From the NCBI GenBank assembly GCA_025728385.1, contig JAOBJV010000005.1, positions 1 through 47,790 on the forward strand: a DNA stretch of 47,790 nt. The letters are read 5' to 3'. Made by a program: the position numbers and the translations under genes. Shown one piece after another: positions 27,031 through 34,922 of the stretch (its first letter is position 1; every line of letters begins with the position of its first letter). The notes beneath the pieces were generated by a model. It searched no databases. It worked only from the letters and a program-made list of their open reading frames with translations, and was not told where the DNA came from. The DNA comes from Lightella neohaematopini (GTDB lineage Bacteria > Pseudomonadota > Gammaproteobacteria > Enterobacterales > Enterobacteriaceae).

Positions 27031-29559
27031 TTAGATAACTATATTTATTAATTTATTACACAAAAAAATAATATTTTTAATCTTAAAAGTATCTATATTT
27101 TTTTTAGATAAGTATTTTTTATATAATAAATTATAAACTAGTTCTTTACTTGAATTAATTGGAACATTAATATTTCCTTTAAATTTACCATTTATTTGAA
27201 AGATAATATTAACATTATTTATTACCAATGCTGTTTTATCTACAGAAGGCCAGTTAGAATAATCAATACTATTTTTGTTACCTAAAATTTTCCACAATAC
27301 AAAACAAATATGTGGAGCAAATGGATATAACATCTTGATTAAGATATATAATCCTTCTTTTAAAACATTAATATTATCTATAATTTTATTACTACTATAT
27401 TGTAGTAATATATTAGTTAACTTCATTAATTCACTAATAGCTGTATTAAATGTTTGTTTTTTTTCTATATCATAAGTAATTTTTTGTATAGTTAAATGTA
27501 TTTGATATCTTATTAATTTATGATTATTTTTCAAAATATTAGAATAACTATAATTTAATTTTCTTAACTTAATATAATAATATGTTAATTTCCATACCTT
27601 TTTTAAAAAACGACTGATACCCATAATACCTGATTCACACCATACTAAAGGCATAGTTACTGGAGCAGCAAACATCAAAAATAATCTTACAGCATCAGCA
27701 CCATACTTATTAACTACATCTATTGGATTTACACCATTATTCTTTGATTTGGACATTTTAATTGCACCAACATATTTTAATTTATTACCATATATATCAT
27801 TAGCTGATATTATATTACCATTGTTATCATACTTTATTTTTACTTTATCCGGAGAAATCCAGATTTTTTTATTTTCGTGAGAAATATAATAAAAAGCATT
27901 AGATAACACCATCCCCTGACATAATAGCTTTTTTACAGGTTCACTACAATTAATTAATTTAGCATCACGCATTAATTTATGATAAAAACGAAAATATATT
28001 AAATGCATAATAGCATGTTCAATTCCTCCAATATATTGATCAACTGGTAACCAATAATTAGCAGCTGTACTATTTACTATACCTAAATTATAATTTGGAC
28101 AAGTATATCGAATATAATACCAAGATGATTCTATAAATGTATCAAATGTATCTGTTTCTCTTACAGCTAATTTATTATTGTAATTAATTTTATACCACTT
28201 TGGATTAAGTAATGGATTATCATATCTAATATTTTTTTTTGGTAATATAATTGGTAGCTGATCATATGGTACTGGTATAATATTTTTATCTAATGTTATC
28301 ATAGGTATTGGTACACCCCAATAACGTTGTCTAGAAATACACCAATCACGTATACGATAAAATATTTTTCTTTTAATATAACCTTTTTTTACTAAAAAAT
28401 TAGTAATAGTTATTTTATTTATACTATGTTTTAAATTATCTAATTTTTTTAGGTTTTTTAAAATGTTAGATTTTTCTTTGTTTAATTTATTACTTTTAGT
28501 AGTTACAATTTTATTTAAATTATATTTATTTGCAAATATTAAATCATATTTACTATTACTTGGAACTAACATACTACTGTTAGTGCTATTAGTTAATATA
28601 TTATTCACTAGCCATATAGGTATATGTTGTTTACTTATTGGATGTATAGCATACATCCCAGTAGGAACTCCTACCTGATTAGTATCATGTCTATTAGAAC
28701 ATAGTTTTTGATTATTAATAAAATCTTTAGTAAATTTAGATAATAAAAATTTTTTAGCTAGAAAATACTCTATATTAATCAATATACAAGTTGTTCCCAT
28801 AATATTATCTATATCATTAGTATAAACTTTTATATAATTTTTACTATTAAAGATTTTAAATTTAACTTCAATACCACGTATTTTTCCTATCCAATTACGT
28901 TGCATATTTTTTACTTCTGTTGGCCAATCATTTAATTTATCTAAACTATTAAGTAATTCATCAGCATAATTAGTAATTTTTAAAAACCATTGAGATATAT
29001 TTTTATAAGTAATTATAGTATTACAACGCCAACAACGATTATCAATAACTTGCTCATTAGCTAGAACAGTGTTATCATTGGGACACCAGTTAACTAGTGA
29101 TTTTTTTTTATATGCTAATCCATTATTATATAAATATATAAAAAATAATTGTTCCCAACGATAATATTTTGGTTCACAAGTAATTATTTCTCTACTCCAA
29201 TCATAACTAAATCCTAACATTTTTAATTGTTTTCTCATATAAAAAATATTTTGACGTGTCCATTTTTCTGGTTCAACTTTATTTTTTATAGCTGCTTCTT
29301 CTGCTGGTAAGCCAAAAGCATCCCATCCAATAGGATATAAAACATTTTTTCCTAACATACGATGATAACGTGATATAATGTCACCAATTGTATAATTACG
29401 TATATGACCTATATGTAAATTACCAGAAGGATATGGTAACATAGACAAACAATAATATTTTTCTTTGTTAACATCTTCATTTACTTTAAATGTATTATTT
29501 ATTTGCCAATACTGTTGTACAATATATTCTATTTCTTTGTGATTATATTCATTAAACAT
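27031..29559 (-). CDS. leuS: Leucyl-tRNA synthetase with a degenerate editing site
   Basis: Charges tRNA-Leu. 842 residues against 860 in E. coli. The synthetic core is intact: HIGH at 49-52, the zinc-type CPND/CWRC pair near 159-179, WYYIRYTCP, and KMSKS followed by KNNG near 605. The CP1 editing domain is present in length (about 225-400), but its active site is eroded. The threonine-rich TTRPDT motif (247-252 in E. coli) reads TNDIDN, and the GTGAVMAVPGHDQRD segment reads NSSMLVPSNSKYD at 327-339, keeping only the last Asp. Aminoacylation should work; hydrolysis of misacylated tRNA-Leu probably does not. It is the first gene of the leuS-lptE-holA run. Confidence 0.97.
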   Translation of the reverse strand: MFNEYNHKEIEYIVQQYWQINNTFKVNEDVNKEKYYCLSMLPYPSGNLHIGHIRNYTIGDIISRYHRMLGKNVLYPIGWDAFGLPAEEAAIKNKVEPEKWTRQNIFYMRKQLKMLGFSYDWSREIITCEPKYYRWEQLFFIYLYNNGLAYKKKSLVNWCPNDNTVLANEQVIDNRCWRCNTIITYKNISQWFLKITNYADELLNSLDKLNDWPTEVKNMQRNWIGKIRGIEVKFKIFNSKNYIKVYTNDIDNIMGTTCILINIEYFLAKKFLLSKFTKDFINNQKLCSNRHDTNQVGVPTGMYAIHPISKQHIPIWLVNNILTNSTNSSMLVPSNSKYDLIFANKYNLNKIVTTKSNKLNKEKSNILKNLKKLDNLKHSINKITITNFLVKKGYIKRKIFYRIRDWCISRQRYWGVPIPMITLDKNIIPVPYDQLPIILPKKNIRYDNPLLNPKWYKINYNNKLAVRETDTFDTFIESSWYYIRYTCPNYNLGIVNSTAANYWLPVDQYIGGIEHAIMHLIYFRFYHKLMRDAKLINCSEPVKKLLCQGMVLSNAFYYISHENKKIWISPDKVKIKYDNNGNIISANDIYGNKLKYVGAIKMSKSKNNGVNPIDVVNKYGADAVRLFLMFAAPVTMPLVWCESGIMGISRFLKKVWKLTYYYIKLRKLNYSYSNILKNNHKLIRYQIHLTIQKITYDIEKKQTFNTAISELMKLTNILLQYSSNKIIDNINVLKEGLYILIKMLYPFAPHICFVLWKILGNKNSIDYSNWPSVDKTALVINNVNIIFQINGKFKGNINVPINSSKELVYNLLYKKYLSKKNIDTFKIKNIIFLCNKLINIVI

Positions 29560-29703
29560 AATACTTTAATTAGTATTTATTTTATATAAACAAATTCATA
29601 CTATCTCAAATTGATAAGATATCCACTACTTTAAATATTAATCCTTAATAAAATAGTATTATTTAATTTAATTAATTTAATTAAAAATTAATATAAATAT
29701 AAA

Positions 29704-30144
29704 CTAATATTTTATTTTATTTAAAATACTTTTTTCTAAATTCATCATAATAATACTATTTTTTTTAGAATTATGTTTATAATTTAATAAATGTAATAAT
29801 CCATGAATTAACATATGTGAATAATATATTTCTAGTTTTTTATTTAACTTAATTGATTCATATTCAACTACTTGCCAGCATATTACAATATCACCTATTA
29901 TAGGAATAATAGCTTGTGTTGTAAAAACAAATGGAAATACTAATACATTAGTTACAGTACTTAAATTTCTATATTTTTTATTTAAAAAATATATTATTGA
30001 TCTACTAACGATAACTACATTAATATGTATATTATGTGTTAATATTGGTAATATGCTACTGATCCAGTACTTGAATTTTCTATTTGATGGTAGAATATTT
30101 GGTTTTTTTCCTAAAATTTTAATATTAGATATTATTTTGTACAT
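29704..30144 (-). CDS. ybeY: Endoribonuclease YbeY, rRNA maturation
   Basis: Zinc-dependent RNase involved in 16S rRNA 3'-end maturation and ribosome quality control. 146 residues against 155 in E. coli. The family motif H3xH5xH is present as HGLLHLLNYKH near 113-123, and the YRNLSTVTNVLVFPF segment near 58-72 carries the conserved arginine. In E. coli it lies in ybeZ-ybeY-ybeX downstream of miaB; here ybeZ, ybeX and miaB are absent and ybeY faces the ubiF pseudogene across 115 bases. A 144-base AT-rich spacer separates it from leuS. Confidence 0.93.
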   Translation of the reverse strand: MYKIISNIKILGKKPNILPSNRKFKYWISSILPILTHNIHINVVIVSRSIIYFLNKKYRNLSTVTNVLVFPFVFTTQAIIPIIGDIVICWQVVEYESIKLNKKLEIYYSHMLIHGLLHLLNYKHNSKKNSIIMMNLEKSILNKIKY

Positions 30145-30259
30145 TTTTATATTTAAAAAAATTATAAATACATATTGTAATACTAGAATATTATAATATT
30201 TTATTTTTTAACAAAAAATAAAATAATTAAATTAATTTTTAATAATTTTTACTATAAAT

Positions 30260-31213
30260 ATGTGTAGCGCAAAATATGATATAATTATATTTAGTAGTGA
30301 TATTTTAGGTATGTCATTAGCTTTATCATTACAACTAAATAAATTTAATATAAAATTAATTGATAATAATTTTGATCATTATAATAATTACTGTAATTTA
30401 GATACTAAAATAATCATTATTAATTATTCTTCTATATCATTTCTGAAAAAATTAAAGTTGGGTTAAATATTGATACTAATATTATAAAATCATATAAAAA
30501 ATTAGAAGTATGGGAAAATAATAATTTAAAGTTATCATTTAATTCTAACATTCTAAAACTAGAAGAATTAGGTTGTATAATATAAAATAATTTATTAAAG
30601 AAAGTATTATTAAATTTAATACTAAAATATAGAAAAATATTAATTAACTACAAACTAATTAATATTAATTTTAATTATAAATTTAATAAATAGAAAATAT
30701 TATTAAATAATAATATTATTTATTTTGATATATTAATTTGAGCTGATAGATCATTATCATTAATAAATCAAATACTAAATGATAGTGTAAATACTTGGCG
30801 TTATAAACAGTCATACTTATTAATTAGAATTATTACTAACAATATAAATGATAATATTTGGTAAGAATTTTACTCTAGTAGACTAAAATTACTCTTACTA
30901 TTATGTAATAATCAAGCATTATTAATTTGGTATGATTATTTATCATTTATCAATTACTTATCTAATTTACCGATAAATATATTATCTAATTTATTAAATA
31001 ATTATAATAGTTAATATTATAATTTATCATCATTAATTATTATAAAATTTTTGTATGTATAAAAATTTACCAATAGAAGTTAGTGTTAATATAATATATG
31101 ATATTATTAGGAGTGATTCTTATGTATTAAAAAAGTTACGTAATATAGGATTAAATATTATTAATAATAGCTTTTTAAAAAAAATCATGAAATATGTCTT
31201 AGATTTATATTAA
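30260..31213 (+). pseudogene. ubiF: Decayed ubiF (2-octaprenyl-3-methyl-6-methoxy-1,4-benzoquinol hydroxylase)
   Basis: Remnant of a flavin monooxygenase of ubiquinone synthesis. The first 68 codons (to 30466) align with UbiF, but the FAD-binding GxGxxG loop is already lost (FSSDILG). After a frameshift the match continues (KKLEVWENN, like RRLETWEWE), with a stop where UbiF has Glu. Further matches are ADRSL (preceded by TGA), NTWRYKQSYLLI, a TAA after DNIW, and ALLIWYD. The C-terminus LRNIGL to IMKYVLDLY ends at 31213. Roughly 70 or more codons are missing, including the GDAAH motif. The location between ybeY and the Met-Leu-Gln tRNA cluster is where E. coli has ubiF. Confidence 0.87.
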
Positions 31214-31228
31214 TATAGCTTAAAGAAA

Positions 31229-31302
31229 TAGCTACGACAGGATTCGAACCTGTACCATCAGCATTATGAGTGCTGTGCTCTAACCAAATAAGCTACGTAG
31301 CC
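31229..31302 (-). tRNA. tRNA-Met (CAU), elongator type
   Basis: Begins GGCTACGTAGCTT on the minus strand; anticodon CAT in the loop ACTCATAAT; T-arm GGTTCGAATCC. It closely matches the E. coli elongator methionine tRNA. The acceptor stem pairs throughout, but position 72 is T, giving a G1-U72 pair instead of G1-C72. The CCA end is not encoded. It is third in a likely Leu-Gln-Met transcript. Confidence 0.95.
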
Positions 31303-31318
31303 AATTGTATAATTATAT

Positions 31319-31389
31319 CTGGGGTACCAGGATTCGAACCTGGGATGGTGGGATCAAAACCCACTGCCTTTCCTCTTGGCTATACCCCA
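31319..31389 (-). tRNA. tRNA-Gln (UUG)
   Basis: Starts TGGGGTATAGCC on the minus strand and pairs with TACCCCA; anticodon TTG in GGTTTTGATCC; T-arm GGTTCGAATCC; discriminator G. It is the E. coli glnU/glnW type. CCA is not encoded. It sits in the tRNA cluster next to glnS, whose product charges it. The matching CUG-type glutamine tRNA of E. coli is not seen here. Confidence 0.95.
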
Positions 31390-31421
31390 AATAAATTAAT
31401 GTATTTTAGCATATAGTGTCA

Positions 31422-31504
31422 TGCGGAAGACGAGATTTGAACTCGTACACCAAAATAGTGCCAGAACCTAAATCTGGTGCGTCTACCAATTTCGCCACTT
31501 CCGC
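31422..31504 (-). tRNA. tRNA-Leu (UAG)
   Basis: 83-nucleotide class II tRNA on the minus strand beginning GCGGAAGTGGCG; anticodon TAG in AGATTTAGGTTC; variable arm CACTATTTTGGTG; T-arm GAGTTCAAATC; acceptor end CTTCCGC followed by A73. It is nearly identical in its D-arm and anticodon arm to E. coli leuW. CCA is not encoded. It is first in the leftward tRNA cluster. Confidence 0.95.
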
Positions 31505-31517
31505 TTTAATAAATAAA

Positions 31518-31523
31518 ATTATA
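31518..31523 (-). promoter_or_regulatory. Probable -10 element of the tRNA-Leu-Gln-Met cluster
   Basis: On the minus strand a TATAAT hexamer ends 13 bases before the 5' end of tRNA-Leu. The word is common by chance in such AT-rich DNA, and the -35 position (TAATAA-like) is a poor match, so the call rests mainly on position. Confidence 0.35.
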
Positions 31524-31699
31524 CTAAGCTTAAAATTTTATTATTATATTAATGTTAATACTAATATTTAATTAAATTTTTATTAAAAGTATATAACACA
31601 ACATTATAATTATAAATTTAATATAATACAATATTATTAAATTATTATATACATTAATAATTTATAACATTTAATTAATATATAGGAATAGTATTAAAT

Positions 31700-33358
31700 A
31701 TGAAAGATTTTAGTAAAAATAATTTTATTTATAATATTATAAATAATGATATAACGAAGAATAAATATAAGATAATACATACTAGATTTTCTCCAGAACC
31801 AAATGGTTATTTACATATTGGTCATATAAAATCAATATATTTAAATTTTAGTATTGCTGTAAGTTATAATGGTAAGTTTAATATAAGATTTGATGATACT
31901 AATCCTGATCATGAAAAATTAAAATTTATTAATTCTATAATAAATGATATAAAATGGTTAGGATGTTTTAATTATGAAAAAGTTTTTTATGCATCAAATT
32001 ATTTTTCTCAAATGTATGACTATGCAATAGAATTAATAAATAAAAACTTAGCTTATGTTGATCTCTTAAGCAAAGAAGAAATAAAAATTTATAGAGGTAC
32101 ATTAACTACTCCAGGTACAAATAGTCCTTATAGAAATCAAAGTAAAAGAGATAACCTTATTTTATTTAAAGAAATGCGTCATGGTAAGTTTAATCAAGGA
32201 GCAGCTTGTTTAAGAGCAAAAATAGATATGAAATCACCATGTTTAGTTATGAGAGATCCAGTATTATATAGAATAAAATATATGCATCATCATAAAACTA
32301 ATAATGATTGGTGTATATATCCAACATATGATTTTGCTCATTGTATATCTGATGCAATTGAAGGTATAACACATTCTTTATGTACTTCAGAATTTATAGA
32401 AAACAGAAAATTATATAATTGGATATTAAAAAATATATCAATTAATCATTATCCTAAACAATATGAATTTGCTCCACTAAGTTTATCATATCATGTATTA
32501 TCAAAAAGAAAATTGAAAATATTAGTAAATAAAAAAATTGTTAATGGATGGGATGATCCTAGAATGCCGACTATAGCTGGATTACGACGTCGTGGTTATA
32601 CTGCAAATTCTTTAATAGAATTTTGTAAACGTATTGGTGTTACTAAACAAAATAGCTTAATTAATACAAAATTATTAGAATATTGTATTAATAAAGAATT
32701 AAATATTAATGCTCCAAGAATTATGGCTGTAATAAATCCAGTACTTTTAATTATAAATAGTTTACCTAAAAATTATTGTATGTATATTAGTGTACCTAAT
32801 CATCCTAATAATCCTAGTATGGGTAAAAAAAATATAATACTAACTAGAGAAATATATATAGATAGAGCTGATTTTAACGAATTTTATACTAAAGATTTTA
32901 AAAAGTTAACTTTATTTAAAAAAGTAAAATTAAGATATTCTTATGTAATAAAAGCTTATAAAATTTTGAAAAAAAATAATAAAATATTAGCTATTTTTTG
33001 TAATCATGAGCAATATAAGACAAATAAAAATTTTAAAAATAAAATAAGTATTATTCATTGGGTATCAAAAAAATATAGTTTACCTGCAGAATTTAGATTA
33101 TACGAAAATTTATTTAATTTAGCTAATGTAGAAAATAAAGTAAATTTTATTTCATATATAAATAAAAATTCGTTAACTGTTAAATATGGATTTGTAGAAA
33201 AAAATGTTAAGACAAATTTAAATAATACTTTTCAATTTGAAAGAGAAGGATATTTTTGCTTAGATAAAAAATATTCAGGTAAACTACCAATAATATTTAA
33301 TAGAATAACTAATATAAAATACAATTATAAAAAAATTAATATTAAAAAACTAAATTAA
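31700..33358 (+). CDS. glnS: Glutaminyl-tRNA synthetase
   Basis: Charges tRNA-Gln. 552 residues against 554 in E. coli. Class I signatures are PEPNGYLHIGH near 32-42 and the KMSKS counterpart LSKRKL near 271-276 (MSKRKL in E. coli). RFDDTNPDHE near 64-73, the PTYDFAHCISDAIEGITHSL segment near 212-231 and WDDPRMPT near 285-292 are strongly conserved; the C-terminal anticodon-binding beta-barrels are more diverged but complete. A 195-base spacer separates it from the divergent tRNA cluster. Its 3' end overlaps the fldA 3' end by 17 bases on the opposite strand. Confidence 0.97.
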   Translation: MKDFSKNNFIYNIINNDITKNKYKIIHTRFSPEPNGYLHIGHIKSIYLNFSIAVSYNGKFNIRFDDTNPDHEKLKFINSIINDIKWLGCFNYEKVFYASNYFSQMYDYAIELINKNLAYVDLLSKEEIKIYRGTLTTPGTNSPYRNQSKRDNLILFKEMRHGKFNQGAACLRAKIDMKSPCLVMRDPVLYRIKYMHHHKTNNDWCIYPTYDFAHCISDAIEGITHSLCTSEFIENRKLYNWILKNISINHYPKQYEFAPLSLSYHVLSKRKLKILVNKKIVNGWDDPRMPTIAGLRRRGYTANSLIEFCKRIGVTKQNSLINTKLLEYCINKELNINAPRIMAVINPVLLIINSLPKNYCMYISVPNHPNNPSMGKKNIILTREIYIDRADFNEFYTKDFKKLTLFKKVKLRYSYVIKAYKILKKNNKILAIFCNHEQYKTNKNFKNKISIIHWVSKKYSLPAEFRLYENLFNLANVENKVNFISYINKNSLTVKYGFVEKNVKTNLNNTFQFEREGYFCLDKKYSGKLPIIFNRITNIKYNYKKINIKKLN

Positions 33359-33863
33359 TGTTCATCTCTTTTAATATTTGTTTAATCCATAAATCTATTC
33401 TACTAATAGATAATTCTGATTGTCTATCTTCATCTAGTGCTAATCCAAAAAAATAATCATTATTTAATAAACCTTTAGATGACTCAAAATTATAACCTAT
33501 AACAGGCCAATAACCACATAAATTTGCATTATTTTTTTTAACAATATTACCTATTATTCCTATAGCATCACAAAAATATTGCGGATAATCCTCTTGATCA
33601 CCACAACCAAATATTGCAATATTCTTATTAGAAAAATCAATTTTTTTTAATATTGGTATAAAGTCATCCCAATCACATTGAACTTCTCCATAATACCAAG
33701 TAGGTACCCCAAATATTAAATTATTATATTTTTCTAAATCACTTTTTTTACTATTAGCGATATCAAATAAATCACTATTATTTTTACCTAATTTATTATG
33801 AATAATATTAGCTATATTTTCAGTATTACCTGTATCACTACCAAAAAAAATACCTATGCTCAT
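33342..33863 (-). CDS. fldA: Flavodoxin
   Basis: FMN electron carrier, needed in E. coli to reduce radical-SAM enzymes such as BioB and probably LipA, both encoded in this window. I chose the ATG at 33863 (173 residues, E. coli 176), because AAGGAAG lies 5 to 6 bases upstream and the protein then begins MSIGIFFGSDTGNTEN like E. coli FldA. An in-frame ATG at 33902 would add 13 residues with no family match. The FMN phosphate loop SDTGNTE is at 9-15, PTWYYGEVQCDWD is near 55-67 and the FGCGDQEDYPQYFCDA loop near 88-103. The 3' end overlaps glnS by 17 bases. Confidence 0.96.
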   Translation of the reverse strand: MSIGIFFGSDTGNTENIANIIHNKLGKNNSDLFDIANSKKSDLEKYNNLIFGVPTWYYGEVQCDWDDFIPILKKIDFSNKNIAIFGCGDQEDYPQYFCDAIGIIGNIVKKNNANLCGYWPVIGYNFESSKGLLNNDYFFGLALDEDRQSELSISRIDLWIKQILKEMNINLVF

Positions 33864-34002
33864 ATTATCTTCCTTAAAAAATAATAAATTAAAATGATTC
33901 ATGCTATATTATTTATTTTAAATTGTCAATTATTTACTATTTATATGAATAAAAATAAATTAAAATTGAAAATTATGTTAATAATATATATACTAGTACA
34001 AT

Positions 34003-34746
34003 ATGATAAATAATATTGAACTTGAAGAATATATTAATAGTAAACTAAAAAGTTATAGCATAAATGATCCCTATTCTATTAATGGATTACAAGTTGAAGG
34101 AAAAAAGAAAATAAGTAAAATAGTTACTGGAGTAACTATTTGTCAAGAATTAATAAACCATGCTATTAAGTTAAATGCAGATGCTATAATTGTACATCAT
34201 GGTCTATTTAAACCCAAAAATACTTTAAAAGTTATCGGTATCATGTCTAATAGATTAAAATCATTATTAATTAATAATATTAACTTATATGCATGGCATA
34301 TACCATTAGATACTCATTTAGAATTAGGAAATAATGTACAATTTGCTAAATTATTGAATATTGATATTATTGGTAATTTAAATAATTTAGTCATGTATGG
34401 AAATTTTAATAAAATAATTACAAGTAATGAATTGTATTTAATATTAAGTAATAAACTACATTGTAATATTGTACATTATAGTTATAATAATGATCCAATT
34501 GATAAATTGGCATGGTGTACTGGTAGTGGACATAATTATATTGAATTAGTTGCTAGATCAGGAATAAAATGTTTTATAACAGGAAATATATCTGAAAATA
34601 CTATATATTATTCTCAAGAATATAAAATGAATTTTTATGCAGCTAATCATGATAATACTGAAGTTGGTGGTATTTCTGCTCTTAGTAACTGGTTAAAAAA
34701 CAAAAATCTTGATGTTACATTTATTAATTTATCTATCAAAAAATAA
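34003..34746 (+). CDS. ybgI: Nif3/YbgI-family metal-binding protein
   Basis: Dinuclear-metal protein of the Nif3 family, annotated as GTP cyclohydrolase 1 type 2 homologue, but its true reaction is unproven. 247 residues, exactly the E. coli YbgI length. Visible conserved parts are NGLQVEG near 27-33, AIIVHHGLF near 61-69 with the metal-binding histidine pair, WHIPLDTHLELGNN near 98-111 with further ligands, GSGHNYI near 173-179, FITGNISENT, and the C-terminal ANHDNTEVGG. It stands alone, divergent from fldA. Conservation of every metal-site segment in such a reduced genome argues for an important but unknown role. Confidence 0.92.
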   Translation: MINNIELEEYINSKLKSYSINDPYSINGLQVEGKKKISKIVTGVTICQELINHAIKLNADAIIVHHGLFKPKNTLKVIGIMSNRLKSLLINNINLYAWHIPLDTHLELGNNVQFAKLLNIDIIGNLNNLVMYGNFNKIITSNELYLILSNKLHCNIVHYSYNNDPIDKLAWCTGSGHNYIELVARSGIKCFITGNISENTIYYSQEYKMNFYAANHDNTEVGGISALSNWLKNKNLDVTFINLSIKK

Positions 34747-34922
34747 TAAAAATATATTTAATAAATTTTAATTAATTATTTTATTTATTAAATATGAAAA
34801 TAATTATTTAATAATAAAATTAATGATAAATTTTAATTTCTTTAAAAAATCTAATAAAATATATTTTTATTAAGTATTTTATGCTTAAACAAAAAATAAA
34901 GTAATAAATTAATAACTGAATT

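Noticed and set aside
30260..30466. A real 68-residue small protein
   Set aside because: It aligns with the N-terminus of UbiF and the rest of UbiF follows in pieces, so it is the start of a pseudogene.
33864..33902. Upstream ATG that would extend flavodoxin by 13 residues
   Set aside because: The extra residues have no counterpart in FldA, and the Shine-Dalgarno AAGGAAG sits inside this stretch, right before the ATG at 33863.
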